DNA from: Leptospira jelokensis
GTDB taxonomy: Bacteria > Spirochaetota > Leptospiria > Leptospirales > Leptospiraceae
Length of the DNA stretch: 64,000 nucleotides
Direction of reading: 5' to 3'
Assembly (NCBI RefSeq): GCF_004769635.1
Contig: NZ_RQGH01000024.1
Location: 68,557 to 132,556 of the forward strand
In this document: piece after piece, positions 9,270-18,966 of the stretch
Position numbering within the stretch: position 1 is the stretch's first letter
How the letters are laid out: each line of letters opens with the position of its first letter
Program-made: the position numbers and the translations under genes
The notes under the pieces: generated by a model
Database searches by the model: none
What the model was told of the DNA's origin: nothing
What the model saw: only the letters and a program-made list of their open reading frames with translations

Positions 9270-11263
9270 TGTGAAATTTCCTTTTCCACTCGTTTGATTT
9301 TGGACACCAACTCTTTGTTAGTGGATTGTTTGTCCTTTGCGAGTGAAAGTTTATAAAATTGTACTGCATTTACAGGGTCTTTTTTTGCCAAATACACATC
9401 CCCTAAATGTTCATAAATCACAGGGTCTTCAAATCCTCTCTCCAATGCGAGAGAGGCTGCAAAATTTAAGTGTAACAAAGCCAAATTGAATTCTTTTTTT
9501 CGGTAGTACACCCAACCCAAACTATCTTGGTAGGCCGGGTTGTCTGGTTCTAAAGAAATTGCCTTGTTTAAAAGTGTATTTGCTTCTTCCGGATGTTTGT
9601 CTTTTTCTGCGTATAGATAACCCAAATAATTCATGGCATTGGAAGCATTGGGATTTAAAGAGATGGTTTTTTTTAAATCCGATTCTGTTTCTTCAAATTG
9701 TTTTAATTTGTCATACGCACTGGCACGGTAAAAATAAAAATTTGCATTGTTTGGATCCATTTGGATGGCTTGTGAATAATCCTTCACACTTTCTTCGTAT
9801 TTACCCAATTGAAAGTATGACAACCCTCGCAGGTAAAAATGAGTAGGATTTGGATTTTCTTGTAAGGTGTTTGACAAAATGCCAACAGAAGTTTCTTCCT
9901 TTTTTAAATTCCCTTGCAGGTAAAGGTAAGCCAAACGAAATCGTAATTTCAAATTTTTATCTAAATTTGTGGAAAGGGCAAGTGCTTCTTTCATTGAAAG
10001 GATGGAATGGTTCCACTGCCCTAACATTTCTTGGCAGGCTGAAATTTTTTCCAAGTAGGCAACTTTCAGTTCGGTTTGCCCTTCTGTTTCCGTTAATTTT
10101 TGGTATCCACGTTTGAGTATCGAAAGTGCGAGTACATACTGACGGTACTCATAAGCATACTGTGCGGTTTCAGCATTGAATTCATGGTAACTCGGAGAAT
10201 TATTTTTTTCGGCCAATTCCAAAAGTGCAACTCTCGGTGTTAACCTCGCTGGATTTGCATTGATAAAGTTTTTTAGTTTCTCTTCCAAACCAATTGTAGA
10301 TCCATTTACCAGTTGGTTTAAGAGTGTGATGAGACCTTCTTTTGGAATTTTCTTTTCTCCACGTAAGGTTTGGAAAAATTGGGGGGCAACATCACGTGCA
10401 TTCAAAAAATAAATTTCTGCGAGCATATGGGAGGCATCGATGTCCCTTAAATTTTTTTCACGAATTTGTTCCAAATAGAATTTGGACTGTTTAAAATCAC
10501 CTAACACAAAATAAATTTGTGCCAATCGAAATAAAACTTCCATATCGTTTTTATATACAGAATTGTATTCGTTAAAATGTTTGATGGAGATTTTTGGGTA
10601 ATCCAGTTTATAATTCAGATCACCTAAAGCTTTGGCTGTGATGTATTTGTATTTGGAAGAGGTGTCCCTTCTTTCAATGACAAAAGAAAGTGCCGTGTAA
10701 TACAAAAGAGACTGGTTCCACATCTTCCTTTCGAAGTACAAATTCCCGAGTAAGTATAAAAAATCTGGGTCATTCGGAAAAAGGACCAAATCCTTTTCTA
10801 AAACTTCTGTGGCTTTCACTAAGTTTTGTTCCCGAAGGCGCACTCGCATTTGCAGAATCACAATTTCTTTGGTGAGCTCTGGTGATTCATTTTTTGCAAG
10901 TTCTGACCATTCCCAAGCCTTTGTGGTATCACCTAACTCTAAATAATTTTGCGCTTGTAGTTCTGCTGAAAGGGAACTTGGCCTAATCCCTTTTTCTTTT
11001 TGGCAGAGGTGGTATTTGTCGAGGTAGGAAATTGAGCTTTCGAATGAAACTTTTGCCACTTCCGATTTTTTGGCATTATTGGCTTTGTAGGCGGTGATTT
11101 GCTCATTTATGGCCCGAGAGAGGAAAAACTCACTTGGAACCCCAGGTTCGAGAAGGGAACAATCTTTCTTTGGGATTGGATCTGCAAAGGCCTGCAAAAC
11201 AGTAAGAAAACAAAAGAAAACAAAGAGGAATGGGTGGTTTAAAGTTTTAATTGCTTGAAACAT
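9266..11263 (-). CDS. secreted TPR-repeat protein
   Basis: About 665 residues from the ATG at 11263. I chose this start because it gives a signal peptide (residues about 8-25, ending FADP); the frame is open further up but those residues look non-coding. Tandem tetratricopeptide repeats fill the protein, clearest in the C-terminal half (NPTHFYLRGLSYFQLGKYEE, then NFYFYRASAYDKLKQFEE, and NAMNYLGYLYAEKD). TPR proteins act as scaffolds; a periplasmic or outer-membrane-associated scaffold fits the signal peptide and the downstream lipoprotein. It is divergent from the gene beginning at about 11302. Confidence 0.85.
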   Translation of the reverse strand: MFQAIKTLNHPFLFVFFCFLTVLQAFADPIPKKDCSLLEPGVPSEFFLSRAINEQITAYKANNAKKSEVAKVSFESSISYLDKYHLCQKEKGIRPSSLSAELQAQNYLELGDTTKAWEWSELAKNESPELTKEIVILQMRVRLREQNLVKATEVLEKDLVLFPNDPDFLYLLGNLYFERKMWNQSLLYYTALSFVIERRDTSSKYKYITAKALGDLNYKLDYPKISIKHFNEYNSVYKNDMEVLFRLAQIYFVLGDFKQSKFYLEQIREKNLRDIDASHMLAEIYFLNARDVAPQFFQTLRGEKKIPKEGLITLLNQLVNGSTIGLEEKLKNFINANPARLTPRVALLELAEKNNSPSYHEFNAETAQYAYEYRQYVLALSILKRGYQKLTETEGQTELKVAYLEKISACQEMLGQWNHSILSMKEALALSTNLDKNLKLRFRLAYLYLQGNLKKEETSVGILSNTLQENPNPTHFYLRGLSYFQLGKYEESVKDYSQAIQMDPNNANFYFYRASAYDKLKQFEETESDLKKTISLNPNASNAMNYLGYLYAEKDKHPEEANTLLNKAISLEPDNPAYQDSLGWVYYRKKEFNLALLHLNFAASLALERGFEDPVIYEHLGDVYLAKKDPVNAVQFYKLSLAKDKQSTNKELVSKIKRVEKEISQ

Positions 11264-11301
11264 CAGTAGATTCCGGCAAAGATCGGGTACAGGGACAATC
11301 C

Positions 11302-12558
11302 TTGAACCAAATCTTCCGAGAAAATTTAAAATACATTCTGGCTGTTCTCCTCGTATGGGCAATCACTTTCCCATGGATTCTGAGAAACAGGGACACCATC
11401 CTTGCCAAACTTACCCTCACCTACAATTCGTTTTTTGGTTACCCCAATCCGAGGATCGCACACCAACTCATAGCCAAAGGGGATGCAGTCCTCGAAAGCC
11501 GAAAGGAGGGAGGTTCTAATGTCTTCCAAAACATCTCTCAATTTTTTAGTGCGGAAGAAAACACAAAAGGGACCGTACTCCCCTTGGACCTTGCGCTTAT
11601 GGAAAAGTCCTGTTTGTATTTCCGAAGCAAAGAACATGTGGAAGAACATTTTTTAGAACTGACTTGGAGGGAAAAAGCGAGTGAGTGGGGCTCTCCCCTC
11701 TTCCAAAGGATGGCACCCCAAGGAGAATTACTGCTTGGCCCAAATCCCAAAGACTATTGGAACTCACACATCGAAGCTGTTCTTACCGCACTTGATTATT
11801 ACAAACGTGCCTTACGATTTTCTGGCCCTGAACTCCTTGCTCCCAAAAAAATTGAATCAGTCGCTTGGGCAAGTTGTAGGCCAAGTGAAATCTTACTCGC
11901 ATACAAAACCCATATGTTGGAAACAGAATCCTATGTCTTACAAAAGTTAACTGACTTAGAAAAAGTTCCGAGTGGACTGAGCGCTGTACAAAAACGAAGT
12001 GTAGTACTATCGAGCATCAAACGAAGTGATTTCAGTGAAGTCTCGGCCAATGATTATTTAGAGTCTTTGCTTCGGCAAATCCTACTCACTGGTATGAAAC
12101 AATTTTCTCCAAGGGAAATGGATGATATCTATGAAAGGATTTTGTATTTTGTTGGATCCGATGAAAGAGAATACTTAAAGTTTAAATTCAGAAGAGCAGA
12201 ATTGTATTTCCAATTAGGAAAAGAAGAAAACTCATATTACCAAAAAGCAACAATAGAATTTAAAGAATCTTCCAATATCCAAATTGCATCTGAACTTGAA
12301 GACATTAACCTTCCTGCCCTGCTCGTCCATGAATTTGAAGCAAAACTGAGACAAGCAGAAAGCCTTCACAAACTAAAAGAAAACAATAAAAGTTTAGTGA
12401 TCTTAGATTCATTAAAATCAAAACTTCGCAACGTTGATGAACGAAGTGTCGGTGGCAAAAAAGATCAAATTTTAAAAGCATACCATAATCTAAACCGATC
12501 CGTTCTACGTAAGCTCGGACGTTACGAAGAAGCAGATGAAATCCCATTTAACGAATGA
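11302..12558 (+). CDS. membrane-anchored helical repeat protein, unknown function
   Basis: 418 residues from TTG at 11302, which has AGGGA six bases upstream; the frame is also open to a TTG at 11251, but that start has no binding site and would overlap the divergent TPR gene. One membrane segment lies near residues 10-27 (ILAVLLVWAITFPWIL). A long soluble part follows with helical, TPR-like C-terminal repeats (FKFRRAELYFQLGKEENSYY). It overlaps the next gene by 23 bases and leads a plus-strand run of six genes. No family is recognised. Confidence 0.75.
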   Translation: MNQIFRENLKYILAVLLVWAITFPWILRNRDTILAKLTLTYNSFFGYPNPRIAHQLIAKGDAVLESRKEGGSNVFQNISQFFSAEENTKGTVLPLDLALMEKSCLYFRSKEHVEEHFLELTWREKASEWGSPLFQRMAPQGELLLGPNPKDYWNSHIEAVLTALDYYKRALRFSGPELLAPKKIESVAWASCRPSEILLAYKTHMLETESYVLQKLTDLEKVPSGLSAVQKRSVVLSSIKRSDFSEVSANDYLESLLRQILLTGMKQFSPREMDDIYERILYFVGSDEREYLKFKFRRAELYFQLGKEENSYYQKATIEFKESSNIQIASELEDINLPALLVHEFEAKLRQAESLHKLKENNKSLVILDSLKSKLRNVDERSVGGKKDQILKAYHNLNRSVLRKLGRYEEADEIPFNE

Positions 12559-13666
12559 TATAAGGTATTTTGACTACAATGCAACCCATCCTCCCTACCC
12601 AGAGATTTTAGAATCTTGTTTGGAGGAATACTTACAAAATTATTATAATCCATCAGGAATCACTCGTTACTCACTGCAAAACCAGGGAAAAATAGAACAA
12701 ACCCGAAAGTTTCTGGCAAAGATCACGGGAGGACAAGAAAAACAGTTTGTATTTTCTTCCACGGGTACGGAGGCAAATCACTTACTCATCCAAAGTTTGC
12801 GAGTAAAATACCCTAATCTAAGTTCGGTGATCGTTTCTCCATTTGAACATTCGAGTATGTATTCTGCTTTAGAAATGTTCGGATTCCATCCAGAACTTAT
12901 AAAACCCAACCGTGGTGGGACTGTGAACCTAAATCATTTAGAATCTTTGTTAAAAATAGAGCCAAGGCCTGTTGTCTGTTTGTATGCAGGCAATGAAACG
13001 GGAGTCATCCAACCAGCAGAAGAGATCCAAAAACTCACCAAACTGTATGGACAGATGTTTTACAGTGACCTAATGCAAGCCTTCTGTAAAATTGAAGTTC
13101 CCTTTTCCCTTTTTGATGGGTATAGTTTTTCAGGCCATAAAATTGGGGCTGGTATGGGTGCTTGTGTCACGTATTTACCAGAAAGTAACCCTCATTTTCG
13201 GTTGTTTGGTGGTGGAAACCAGGAAAACGAACATAGAGCCGGCACAGAAAATACATTTGCCATCTCCTGTTTACAAAAAGTAACAGAAGTCCAATTGGAA
13301 GGGCTCATCACAAAAATCGAACGGTTAAAAAATTTCCAATCCCAACTCGAAAGTGAACTAGAATCCTTTGGATGTGAAATCATCGCAAAAAACGAAAAAA
13401 GGCTTCCGAATACAAGTTTTTTCCTATTACCCATCCAAACCGTTGACTTCTTTTTATTAGGTCTAGAAGAAAAAGGAATCATCGTATCCACTGGTAGTTC
13501 CTGCAAATCAAGGGCCAGGGAAGCTTCCAAATCCTTACTCCAAATGGGGTATTCAGAAGAAGAAGCCTTACGTGCGATCAGAATTTCCACGGGAAGTTTT
13601 ACTACATTAGAAGATCTTGAAATTCTTATTTCAGAAATCAAAGAATTGATCCAAAAATTCCAGTGA
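12536..13666 (+). CDS. cysteine desulfurase-like aminotransferase class V
   Basis: 376 residues with the NifS/IscS fold. Visible are the N-terminal YFDYNATHPPYP block, the cofactor loop STGTEANH (about 75-82), the PLP lysine in SFSGHKIGAG (Lys202) and the catalytic-cysteine loop STGSSCKSR (Cys323). Enzymes of this family take sulfur from cysteine for Fe-S clusters or thiolated molecules. No iscU, thiI or mnmA lies nearby, and it opens onto a CHAT-domain gene, so its sulfur acceptor is unclear. It overlaps the preceding gene by 23 bases. Function as a desulfurase is inferred from the motifs. Confidence 0.9.
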   Translation: MKSHLTNDIRYFDYNATHPPYPEILESCLEEYLQNYYNPSGITRYSLQNQGKIEQTRKFLAKITGGQEKQFVFSSTGTEANHLLIQSLRVKYPNLSSVIVSPFEHSSMYSALEMFGFHPELIKPNRGGTVNLNHLESLLKIEPRPVVCLYAGNETGVIQPAEEIQKLTKLYGQMFYSDLMQAFCKIEVPFSLFDGYSFSGHKIGAGMGACVTYLPESNPHFRLFGGGNQENEHRAGTENTFAISCLQKVTEVQLEGLITKIERLKNFQSQLESELESFGCEIIAKNEKRLPNTSFFLLPIQTVDFFLLGLEEKGIIVSTGSSCKSRAREASKSLLQMGYSEEEALRAIRISTGSFTTLEDLEILISEIKELIQKFQ

Positions 13667-13673
13667 AACCAAA

Positions 13674-15041
13674 ATGAAAATCCGAATTTTATCAAAGTAT
13701 TCGAACCAAGGGATTTCAGACGGCGAATGTTTTTGGGAAGAAAAACAAAACCAGTTTGGAAGTGTCGAAAGGACCACATCCTTTTCGGGAGAATTATTAT
13801 TAGAATTCCAAAAAGATTGGTCCCTCTTTGTGGAACGAGTCCTTTCCCAAAATCCGAAACGGACAGAGTTTTTCGATAAATTAAGCAAAAAATCAGATAA
13901 CTTAGAACAAATTGTATTTGCTAAAACCACTCCAGTTTGGAGGACACCTGGGTTTGTAGGAAACATTCAAATTTTAGTTGATCCTGAATTTTCTCCTATC
14001 CCTTGGGAGATTTTGAAAACACACCAAGGTTATTTATTCCAAAATGAAAAATTCAAAAGGGGGATTCGGATCGAACACAAAGAAAAAGAAATATCAAAAA
14101 AATCAAACATTGCACTGATCATTTGTAATCCAGTGAAATCAATTTTGTTAGATACGGTCAAAGAAGAATGTGCGACCCTATACCCTATTTTGGAAAAAAA
14201 ATTTCCCTTACGAATTTTAAAACAAGACCACCTAACAAAAATTCGATTTATCGAAGAAATGAATTCAGTCAAATACCTTCATTACGCAGGACATACGGAA
14301 AAAAATGGAATCCCCATGGTGGAAAATCAATTTTTATCCATGAATGAAATCTCATCCAGATCTTTTTCCCATTTGGAATTGGTTTTCTTTAATAGCTGTT
14401 ATTCGTCGTTTGATTCCAAAAGCCAATCGGGGCTTACCACTAGTTTTTTAAAAGCTGGTGCGAAAACGGTGATTGGATTTTTGTACCCAGTAGAAACTAC
14501 CCTAGCCAAGGAAATTGGAATTTCCTTTTGGAAATATTTTTTAGAATCCAAAAATGCAGAAAAAAGTTTAAACAAAATCAGAAACCAACTTTTTAAGGGA
14601 TCTGGAAGGGAAATCATCACGGCGATTAGTTTAGTTCAATTTTCCACATCGTCCAAAGTCCAGAGTTCAAAACGAATCCTTAGCCTTGTTTCTGGAATTT
14701 TGGCCGTTTTGTTTTTTTTAGTCCTTTCGAATGCAACCAAAGAACAATCGGAAATCCAAACGAGTGGAGGGGATTTACCCCAATCAAAATTGGAGGAAGT
14801 GACCCAAAAAAATGAAACGAAGGTATTGCCAAAGGAAACTTTTTCCAAAACCGACCCCCTACTTTTAAAAATCAAAAGTTTATCTCATTTAGAATTTAAA
14901 AAACAAGCCATTTTGTTTTTAGAAACCAAACATGCATTACTTGACGAATCACAGAAACGGGAAATCTTAGAATCCATTTTTTCAGAAGAATCTTCTGAAG
15001 AAAAAATGTTTTATGAGTTTAAAACAAGGAGTGGTTTCTGA
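13674..15041 (+). CDS. membrane-anchored CHAT-domain protein (caspase-fold, putative cysteine protease)
   Basis: 455 residues. The N-terminal 110 residues end in the CHAT-typical PIPWEIL (about 108-114). The core carries the expected dyad, histidine in HYAGHT (His207) and cysteine in FFNSCYSS (Cys242), followed by the family block SFLKAGAKTVIGFLYPV (about 257-273). One membrane helix lies at about 335-353, leaving a Lys/Glu-rich tail of about 100 residues outside. CHAT proteins are caspase relatives found in conflict and signalling systems. Here the stop overlaps a CTG-started secreted protein gene and an ECF sigma gene follows, suggesting a proteolytic signalling cascade. Activity and the side of the membrane are inferred. 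Confidence 0.85.
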   Translation: MKIRILSKYSNQGISDGECFWEEKQNQFGSVERTTSFSGELLLEFQKDWSLFVERVLSQNPKRTEFFDKLSKKSDNLEQIVFAKTTPVWRTPGFVGNIQILVDPEFSPIPWEILKTHQGYLFQNEKFKRGIRIEHKEKEISKKSNIALIICNPVKSILLDTVKEECATLYPILEKKFPLRILKQDHLTKIRFIEEMNSVKYLHYAGHTEKNGIPMVENQFLSMNEISSRSFSHLELVFFNSCYSSFDSKSQSGLTTSFLKAGAKTVIGFLYPVETTLAKEIGISFWKYFLESKNAEKSLNKIRNQLFKGSGREIITAISLVQFSTSSKVQSSKRILSLVSGILAVLFFLVLSNATKEQSEIQTSGGDLPQSKLEEVTQKNETKVLPKETFSKTDPLLLKIKSLSHLEFKKQAILFLETKHALLDESQKREILESIFSEESSEEKMFYEFKTRSGF

Positions 15042-16066
15042 AACAGAATTTTGTATTCATTGTCTGCTTTGTTCTCCTCAGCCGGCCGACCTTTTCCCAG
15101 TGGTTTGGAAAACAATCTTCCTTTGAAACCATTTGGAACGACTTCCAAAAAGAACCTAGTATACAATCCATTGCTTTCCAAAAAGAAACCTACCCAATCC
15201 TTCGGGAAGTAGAAACAAGAGAAGAAGACGAATTCCTCTATTACCAAAATCTTTGTAAATCAAATGAAATCCGTGACCTCTCGGAAATTTTAAAACAAAT
15301 TTCTTTTTATGATTCCCTATTATTTCTCAGACGATGCCAAGAAGGAAAAAAAGAGGAACACCTCCTCATTGAAAAGGAAACGAAAAAAAGAATTTTTGAC
15401 CTAATCCTATTTCCAAAACTAGAAATCCTTCCGAATGAAATCATAAATGACGAAATTGTTTCTTTGGTTGGCGAACTCTTAAAGGAATGGGAAAAAACTG
15501 TGTACGTCTTTTCCAACTTCTACAAACCACATGAAGTTTTGTTTTTAGGAAAAGAAAGGGAATATTCCTTAACGTTTAACCGAATTTTGTATTCGGAAAT
15601 GCCAGAATCCAAACGAAAAACCTTATTACTTCGTTTATTACAAGATATCAAATCCCATCAAAAGTCCACCTACCAATTGTTTTACTATTCTAATCAAAAT
15701 CCATGGAATCTCAAAACCTTAAAATTAGAAAATGAAAAATCCAAATCCTATTTTTTGCAAGTCCTTAAGGTATGGAAACTTGATCCCAATGTTTCCAACT
15801 CACAACTCTCCCAACTGAACGAATTACAAATTTGTTTAGAAAATATTCCATCTGACCAAACGAAAATTCGAATATTCGGTTTTTTTGGATTTTTTCATGA
15901 TTACGGAAGGTTTGGGTATGAAAACCAAATTGCTTCTTTGGGTTCCAACCAATCAAGACTTCAGTATATTCACCAATCTTTATTCCAATCCCATCATTTC
16001 CAAAAAAGATTAGAAAATGTAATGATCTCTTGCAAAAATTCCGTCAGATCACAAAAAGAACTATGA
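15038..16066 (+). CDS. secreted protein apparently started at CTG
   Basis: The frame is open from an upstream stop at 15020-15022 to 16066 but has no ATG, GTG or TTG until TTG at 15464. A start at CTG 15038 gives 342 residues beginning with a textbook signal peptide, (M)KQNFVFIVCFVLLSRPTFS. It is preceded by AAGGAG at 15026-15031 with six bases of spacing, and overlaps the CHAT gene stop as CTGA, mirroring the ATGA overlap at its own 3' end. A start at 15464 would drop 142 coding-like residues and the signal peptide. The mature part is helical and charged with no recognised family. Position between CHAT protein and sigma factor suggests it is part of their pathway. Confidence 0.78.
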   Translation: MKQNFVFIVCFVLLSRPTFSQWFGKQSSFETIWNDFQKEPSIQSIAFQKETYPILREVETREEDEFLYYQNLCKSNEIRDLSEILKQISFYDSLLFLRRCQEGKKEEHLLIEKETKKRIFDLILFPKLEILPNEIINDEIVSLVGELLKEWEKTVYVFSNFYKPHEVLFLGKEREYSLTFNRILYSEMPESKRKTLLLRLLQDIKSHQKSTYQLFYYSNQNPWNLKTLKLENEKSKSYFLQVLKVWKLDPNVSNSQLSQLNELQICLENIPSDQTKIRIFGFFGFFHDYGRFGYENQIASLGSNQSRLQYIHQSLFQSHHFQKRLENVMISCKNSVRSQKEL

Positions 16067-16632
16067 GTGATGAGATAAGGACTTTGATCGATAATTGCCT
16101 ACTTGGAAAAAGAGAAGCTTGGCAGTCCCTCATCCAAAAATTCCACAGGCTCATCATTGGAACCTGCGCACACTATGTGCCTAAAGAAGAAGTGGTAGAC
16201 ACATCCCAACTCGTTTACCTCAAACTCACAGAGAACGATTACCAATTGTTACGAAAGTTCAAAGGGGAAAGTTTACCCGCTTTTATCATCTATTTAAATG
16301 AAATCGCAAAAAACATCAGTATGTCCCACACTCGTAGCATCCGTAGGACAGAATACCGAGAAGGTTTGTCCCTCGACCTGAGCATCGATATCTTGGATGA
16401 AAGGCAAACGCAGGAAGATGTGTATTTTGAATGGGAAGAAAAAAAGGAGTTTTACGATCTCATTGAGGCTTTGGATGAACCACATAAAGAAATCCTCATC
16501 CTTCGTCTGAAAGGTTATAAATTCAAAGAAATTGCTAAAATACTAGAAGTTCCCATAGGGACAGTACTAGCAAGGGCCAATCGGGCCAAAGAAAAGATAA
16601 AAAAATTACAAACAAAGGAAATAAAGCCGTAA
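16063..16632 (+). CDS. ECF-type RNA polymerase sigma factor
   Basis: 189 residues from ATG at 16063, chosen because it overlaps the preceding stop as ATGA. Region 2-like sequence spans about 10-90. Region 4 is clear: LDEPHKEILILRLKGYKFKE then IAKILEVPIGTVLARANRAK, a helix-turn-helix for -35 recognition. The region 2 part is divergent from typical ECF factors. Its place after a CHAT protein and a secreted protein, with no TM anti-sigma factor of usual type directly next to it, makes the regulation mode unusual. Confidence 0.85.
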   Translation: MSDEIRTLIDNCLLGKREAWQSLIQKFHRLIIGTCAHYVPKEEVVDTSQLVYLKLTENDYQLLRKFKGESLPAFIIYLNEIAKNISMSHTRSIRRTEYREGLSLDLSIDILDERQTQEDVYFEWEEKKEFYDLIEALDEPHKEILILRLKGYKFKEIAKILEVPIGTVLARANRAKEKIKKLQTKEIKP

Positions 16633-16649
16633 CGGGGGGAAATTAATGT

Positions 16650-17180
16650 ATGGAGACAAAAGATCCAAATCCATTTATGAACCGACTCAAACTCAAAGAA
16701 GCCCTCTACCTCATGTCCCAAGGGGAAGAAGTGGACCAGGTAACTCTCCAAAGGATCTTAGAATCCGTTGTTCCAGGTCCTGATTCGAAAATCCGCATTT
16801 ACCTCCAATTCCTAAACGATAGCTTAAAGGTTTTGATGAGCGACTGGGAAAATACCACCTTACATACCGCACAACTTGCACTCCGGGGCCAAGGGAATGG
16901 AGGGGCATTCCGAGTGCACAGGCAAGTGGCGGGAAGGGATTTGGATTTTGTTTTCCAACCCAATGCTGATAAAAACCAAGTCTTTTTGTCTGTCGAGGCA
17001 TCCAATGCAGACAAACTCTCCGCAAAACTGTTTTTAGATGGGACACCCGTGGAAACCCTACCTAAATTAGGAAGTCAGTCCATGTTTGACTCACCCATCA
17101 CACTCGATTCAAGTCCAGAACTTGCCATTTTTGAATCTGGCCAAGAAATCGGGCGTTATCATTTTATGTTACAATCGTAA
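16650..17180 (+). CDS. unknown beta-rich protein downstream of the ECF sigma factor
   Basis: 176 residues. The start at 16650 has GGGGGGA upstream. The N-terminal 65 residues are helical and charged (RLKLKEALYLMSQGEEVDQ). The C-terminal 100 residues look like a beta sandwich (GAFRVHRQVAGRDLDFVFQP, then KLFLDGTPVETLPKLG). No signal peptide or membrane segment is visible, so it is probably cytoplasmic. The gene lies 17 bases after the sigma gene and is the last before a terminator, so a role as partner or regulator of that sigma factor is possible but not shown. Confidence 0.75.
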   Translation: METKDPNPFMNRLKLKEALYLMSQGEEVDQVTLQRILESVVPGPDSKIRIYLQFLNDSLKVLMSDWENTTLHTAQLALRGQGNGGAFRVHRQVAGRDLDFVFQPNADKNQVFLSVEASNADKLSAKLFLDGTPVETLPKLGSQSMFDSPITLDSSPELAIFESGQEIGRYHFMLQS

Positions 17181-17297
17181 TTTTTTTGGAACTTTTTGCA
17201 ATAAAAGGAGTGGGATTCGGCATTGATTGAATGAGAAGAGGGCCCCTACCTGTAGGATCCTACTATCTTTTTCCAAACTAGTTCACTTGAGAATCAT

Positions 17298-17322
17298 CCC
17301 GACGAAGAGTCGGGTTTTTTTT
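17298..17322 (+). terminator. intrinsic terminator after the CHAT/sigma operon
   Basis: A perfect 6-bp stem CCCGAC/GTCGGG with loop GAAGA is followed by eight T. It ends the plus-strand run and touches the 3' end of the convergent ychF gene. Confidence 0.85.
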
Positions 17323-18418
17323 ATGCGTTCACTCGGAAATAAATGACATCTCCGTCTTGGACGATGTACTCCTTACCTTCGACTCGTAGTTTCCCTTCTT
17401 CTTTGACTTTGGCTTGGTCACCAGTGCGGTCGAGGTCTTCATACCGCATGACTTCCGCTCGGATGTATCCTTTTTCAAAATCAGAATGGATGACACTCGC
17501 TGCCACGGGACCAGAACTCCCAAGTTTTGTGGTCCAAGCTCTCACTTCTTCCACACCAGCAGTGAAAAATGTAATGAGACCTAGGAGTTGGTAAGAGGCT
17601 CGGATCATCCGAGAAAGCCCTGATTCTTTTTCCCCAATCTCTTCTAAAAATGCCAATTGGTCTTCTTTTTCAAGTCCCGAAATTTCTTCTTCAAATCGAC
17701 CACATAAAACGACAACAGGTGCAGATTCTTTTTCAGCAAAATCGGTGATCGATTTTACAAGCGGGTTCTCTGTAGATTTCACATCTGAATCCAGAATATT
17801 TGCAACATATAACACGGGCTTAATGGTAATTAAATTGAATTTTTTTGCAATTTTAACTTCTTCTTCAGTTAATGCAACAGTGGACGCTCTGTTTCCTTTT
17901 TTTAAGGCTTCCAAAATTTTATCCATCACAGACAAAATTTCTGCGGCTTCTTTGTTCCCTGTTTTAGCAGTTTTGGAAACTCTTTGTTGTTGTTTTTCCA
18001 AACTATCCAAATCAGCAAGAATCAATTCATAATTGATTACCGTGATATCCTCAATCGGATCTACCTTTCCATGAACATGTGTTATATTTTCATCTTGGAA
18101 CGCGCGGACAACGTGGCAAATGGCATCCACTTCTCGGATATGAGATAAAAATTGGTTTCCTAAACCTTCCCCTTGGCTTGCCCCTTTCACAAGGCCTGCA
18201 ATGTCGACAAACTCGATCATCGTAGGGACGGTTCGTTTCGGTTTGTAAATTTCAGATAGGCGTTGTAACCTTTCGTCAGGGACTTCGACAACTCCCGTAT
18301 TGGGTTCAATGGTGCAAAACGGGTAATTTGCAGCTTGTGCACCTGCTTTTGTGAGAGCGTTAAAAATAGTCGACTTACCGACGTTTGGGAGACCTACAAT
18401 GCCACAATTCAAAGCCAT
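17321..18418 (-). CDS. ychF: redox-regulated ATPase/GTPase YchF
   Basis: 365 residues, the usual Obg-family YchF length. The P-loop is GLPNVGKST at about 8-16, the DxxG motif is [20 protein letters not shown] near 72-91, and a C-terminal TGS domain ends [13 protein letters not shown]. YchF binds ribosomes and hydrolyses ATP rather than GTP in characterised members. It is a single gene here, convergent with the sigma operon. Confidence 0.95.
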   Translation of the reverse strand: MALNCGIVGLPNVGKSTIFNALTKAGAQAANYPFCTIEPNTGVVEVPDERLQRLSEIYKPKRTVPTMIEFVDIAGLVKGASQGEGLGNQFLSHIREVDAICHVVRAFQDENITHVHGKVDPIEDITVINYELILADLDSLEKQQQRVSKTAKTGNKEAAEILSVMDKILEALKKGNRASTVALTEEEVKIAKKFNLITIKPVLYVANILDSDVKSTENPLVKSITDFAEKESAPVVVLCGRFEEEISGLEKEDQLAFLEEIGEKESGLSRMIRASYQLLGLITFFTAGVEEVRAWTTKLGSSGPVAASVIHSDFEKGYIRAEVMRYEDLDRTGDQAKVKEEGKLRVEGKEYIVQDGDVIYFRVNA

Positions 18419-18466
18419 AGGGATAGGTTTTTCAAAGGAAGTGCGAGGACAAGGAAAATTGTTGTC

Positions 18467-18958
18467 TTAGTTTTGAAATCCGGTTTCTAAATACACAGAT
18501 AAAAGAAAGGATACCGAAACCAAAATGACAAAAATGTAAAATCCCAAGTAGAGTTTTCCAATCCGTTTCCAAGGAAAACGATCCTTTAGTTGTAAGGTTT
18601 GGATGATCCACTCGGGATTTGGATCGGGGGGAAGTTCCTCTTCGCTACCAGACTTACTCCATACAAATTGTTTTTCTTCACGTTTCAAACTGTAAAATGG
18701 GGACCTATCTCCCTCTTCCAAGACATTGAGCAAAAGGGTTGGGATTTCAAAATACTTAAAACGAATCAGGCCAGAAAATCCTGTGAAAATTGCCAGATAA
18801 TTGATCACAACAATTAAGGGACTTGCCGTATAACGAGAGCTAAAGAGTAAGTATAAATAAATCACTAAAAAACTAATCGAAATCAATTTCGAAATGGTTG
18901 TTAGTTTTTTATAAACTTTTTGTTCTTTTAAAAATTGGGAATACACTTCAGTTTTCAT
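18467..18958 (-). CDS. small membrane protein, unknown function
   Basis: 163 residues from ATG at 18958, eight bases after the pseudouridine synthase stop. Two hydrophobic segments near 23-40 and 46-62 are followed by a soluble loop with Pro and acidic residues. A final membrane helix lies near 135-155. No family is recognised. It is likely the last gene of the 21.1-18.5 kb minus-strand run. Confidence 0.7.
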   Translation of the reverse strand: MKTEVYSQFLKEQKVYKKLTTISKLISISFLVIYLYLLFSSRYTASPLIVVINYLAIFTGFSGLIRFKYFEIPTLLLNVLEEGDRSPFYSLKREEKQFVWSKSGSEEELPPDPNPEWIIQTLQLKDRFPWKRIGKLYLGFYIFVILVSVSFLLSVYLETGFQN

Positions 18959-18966
18959 ACCGAGTT

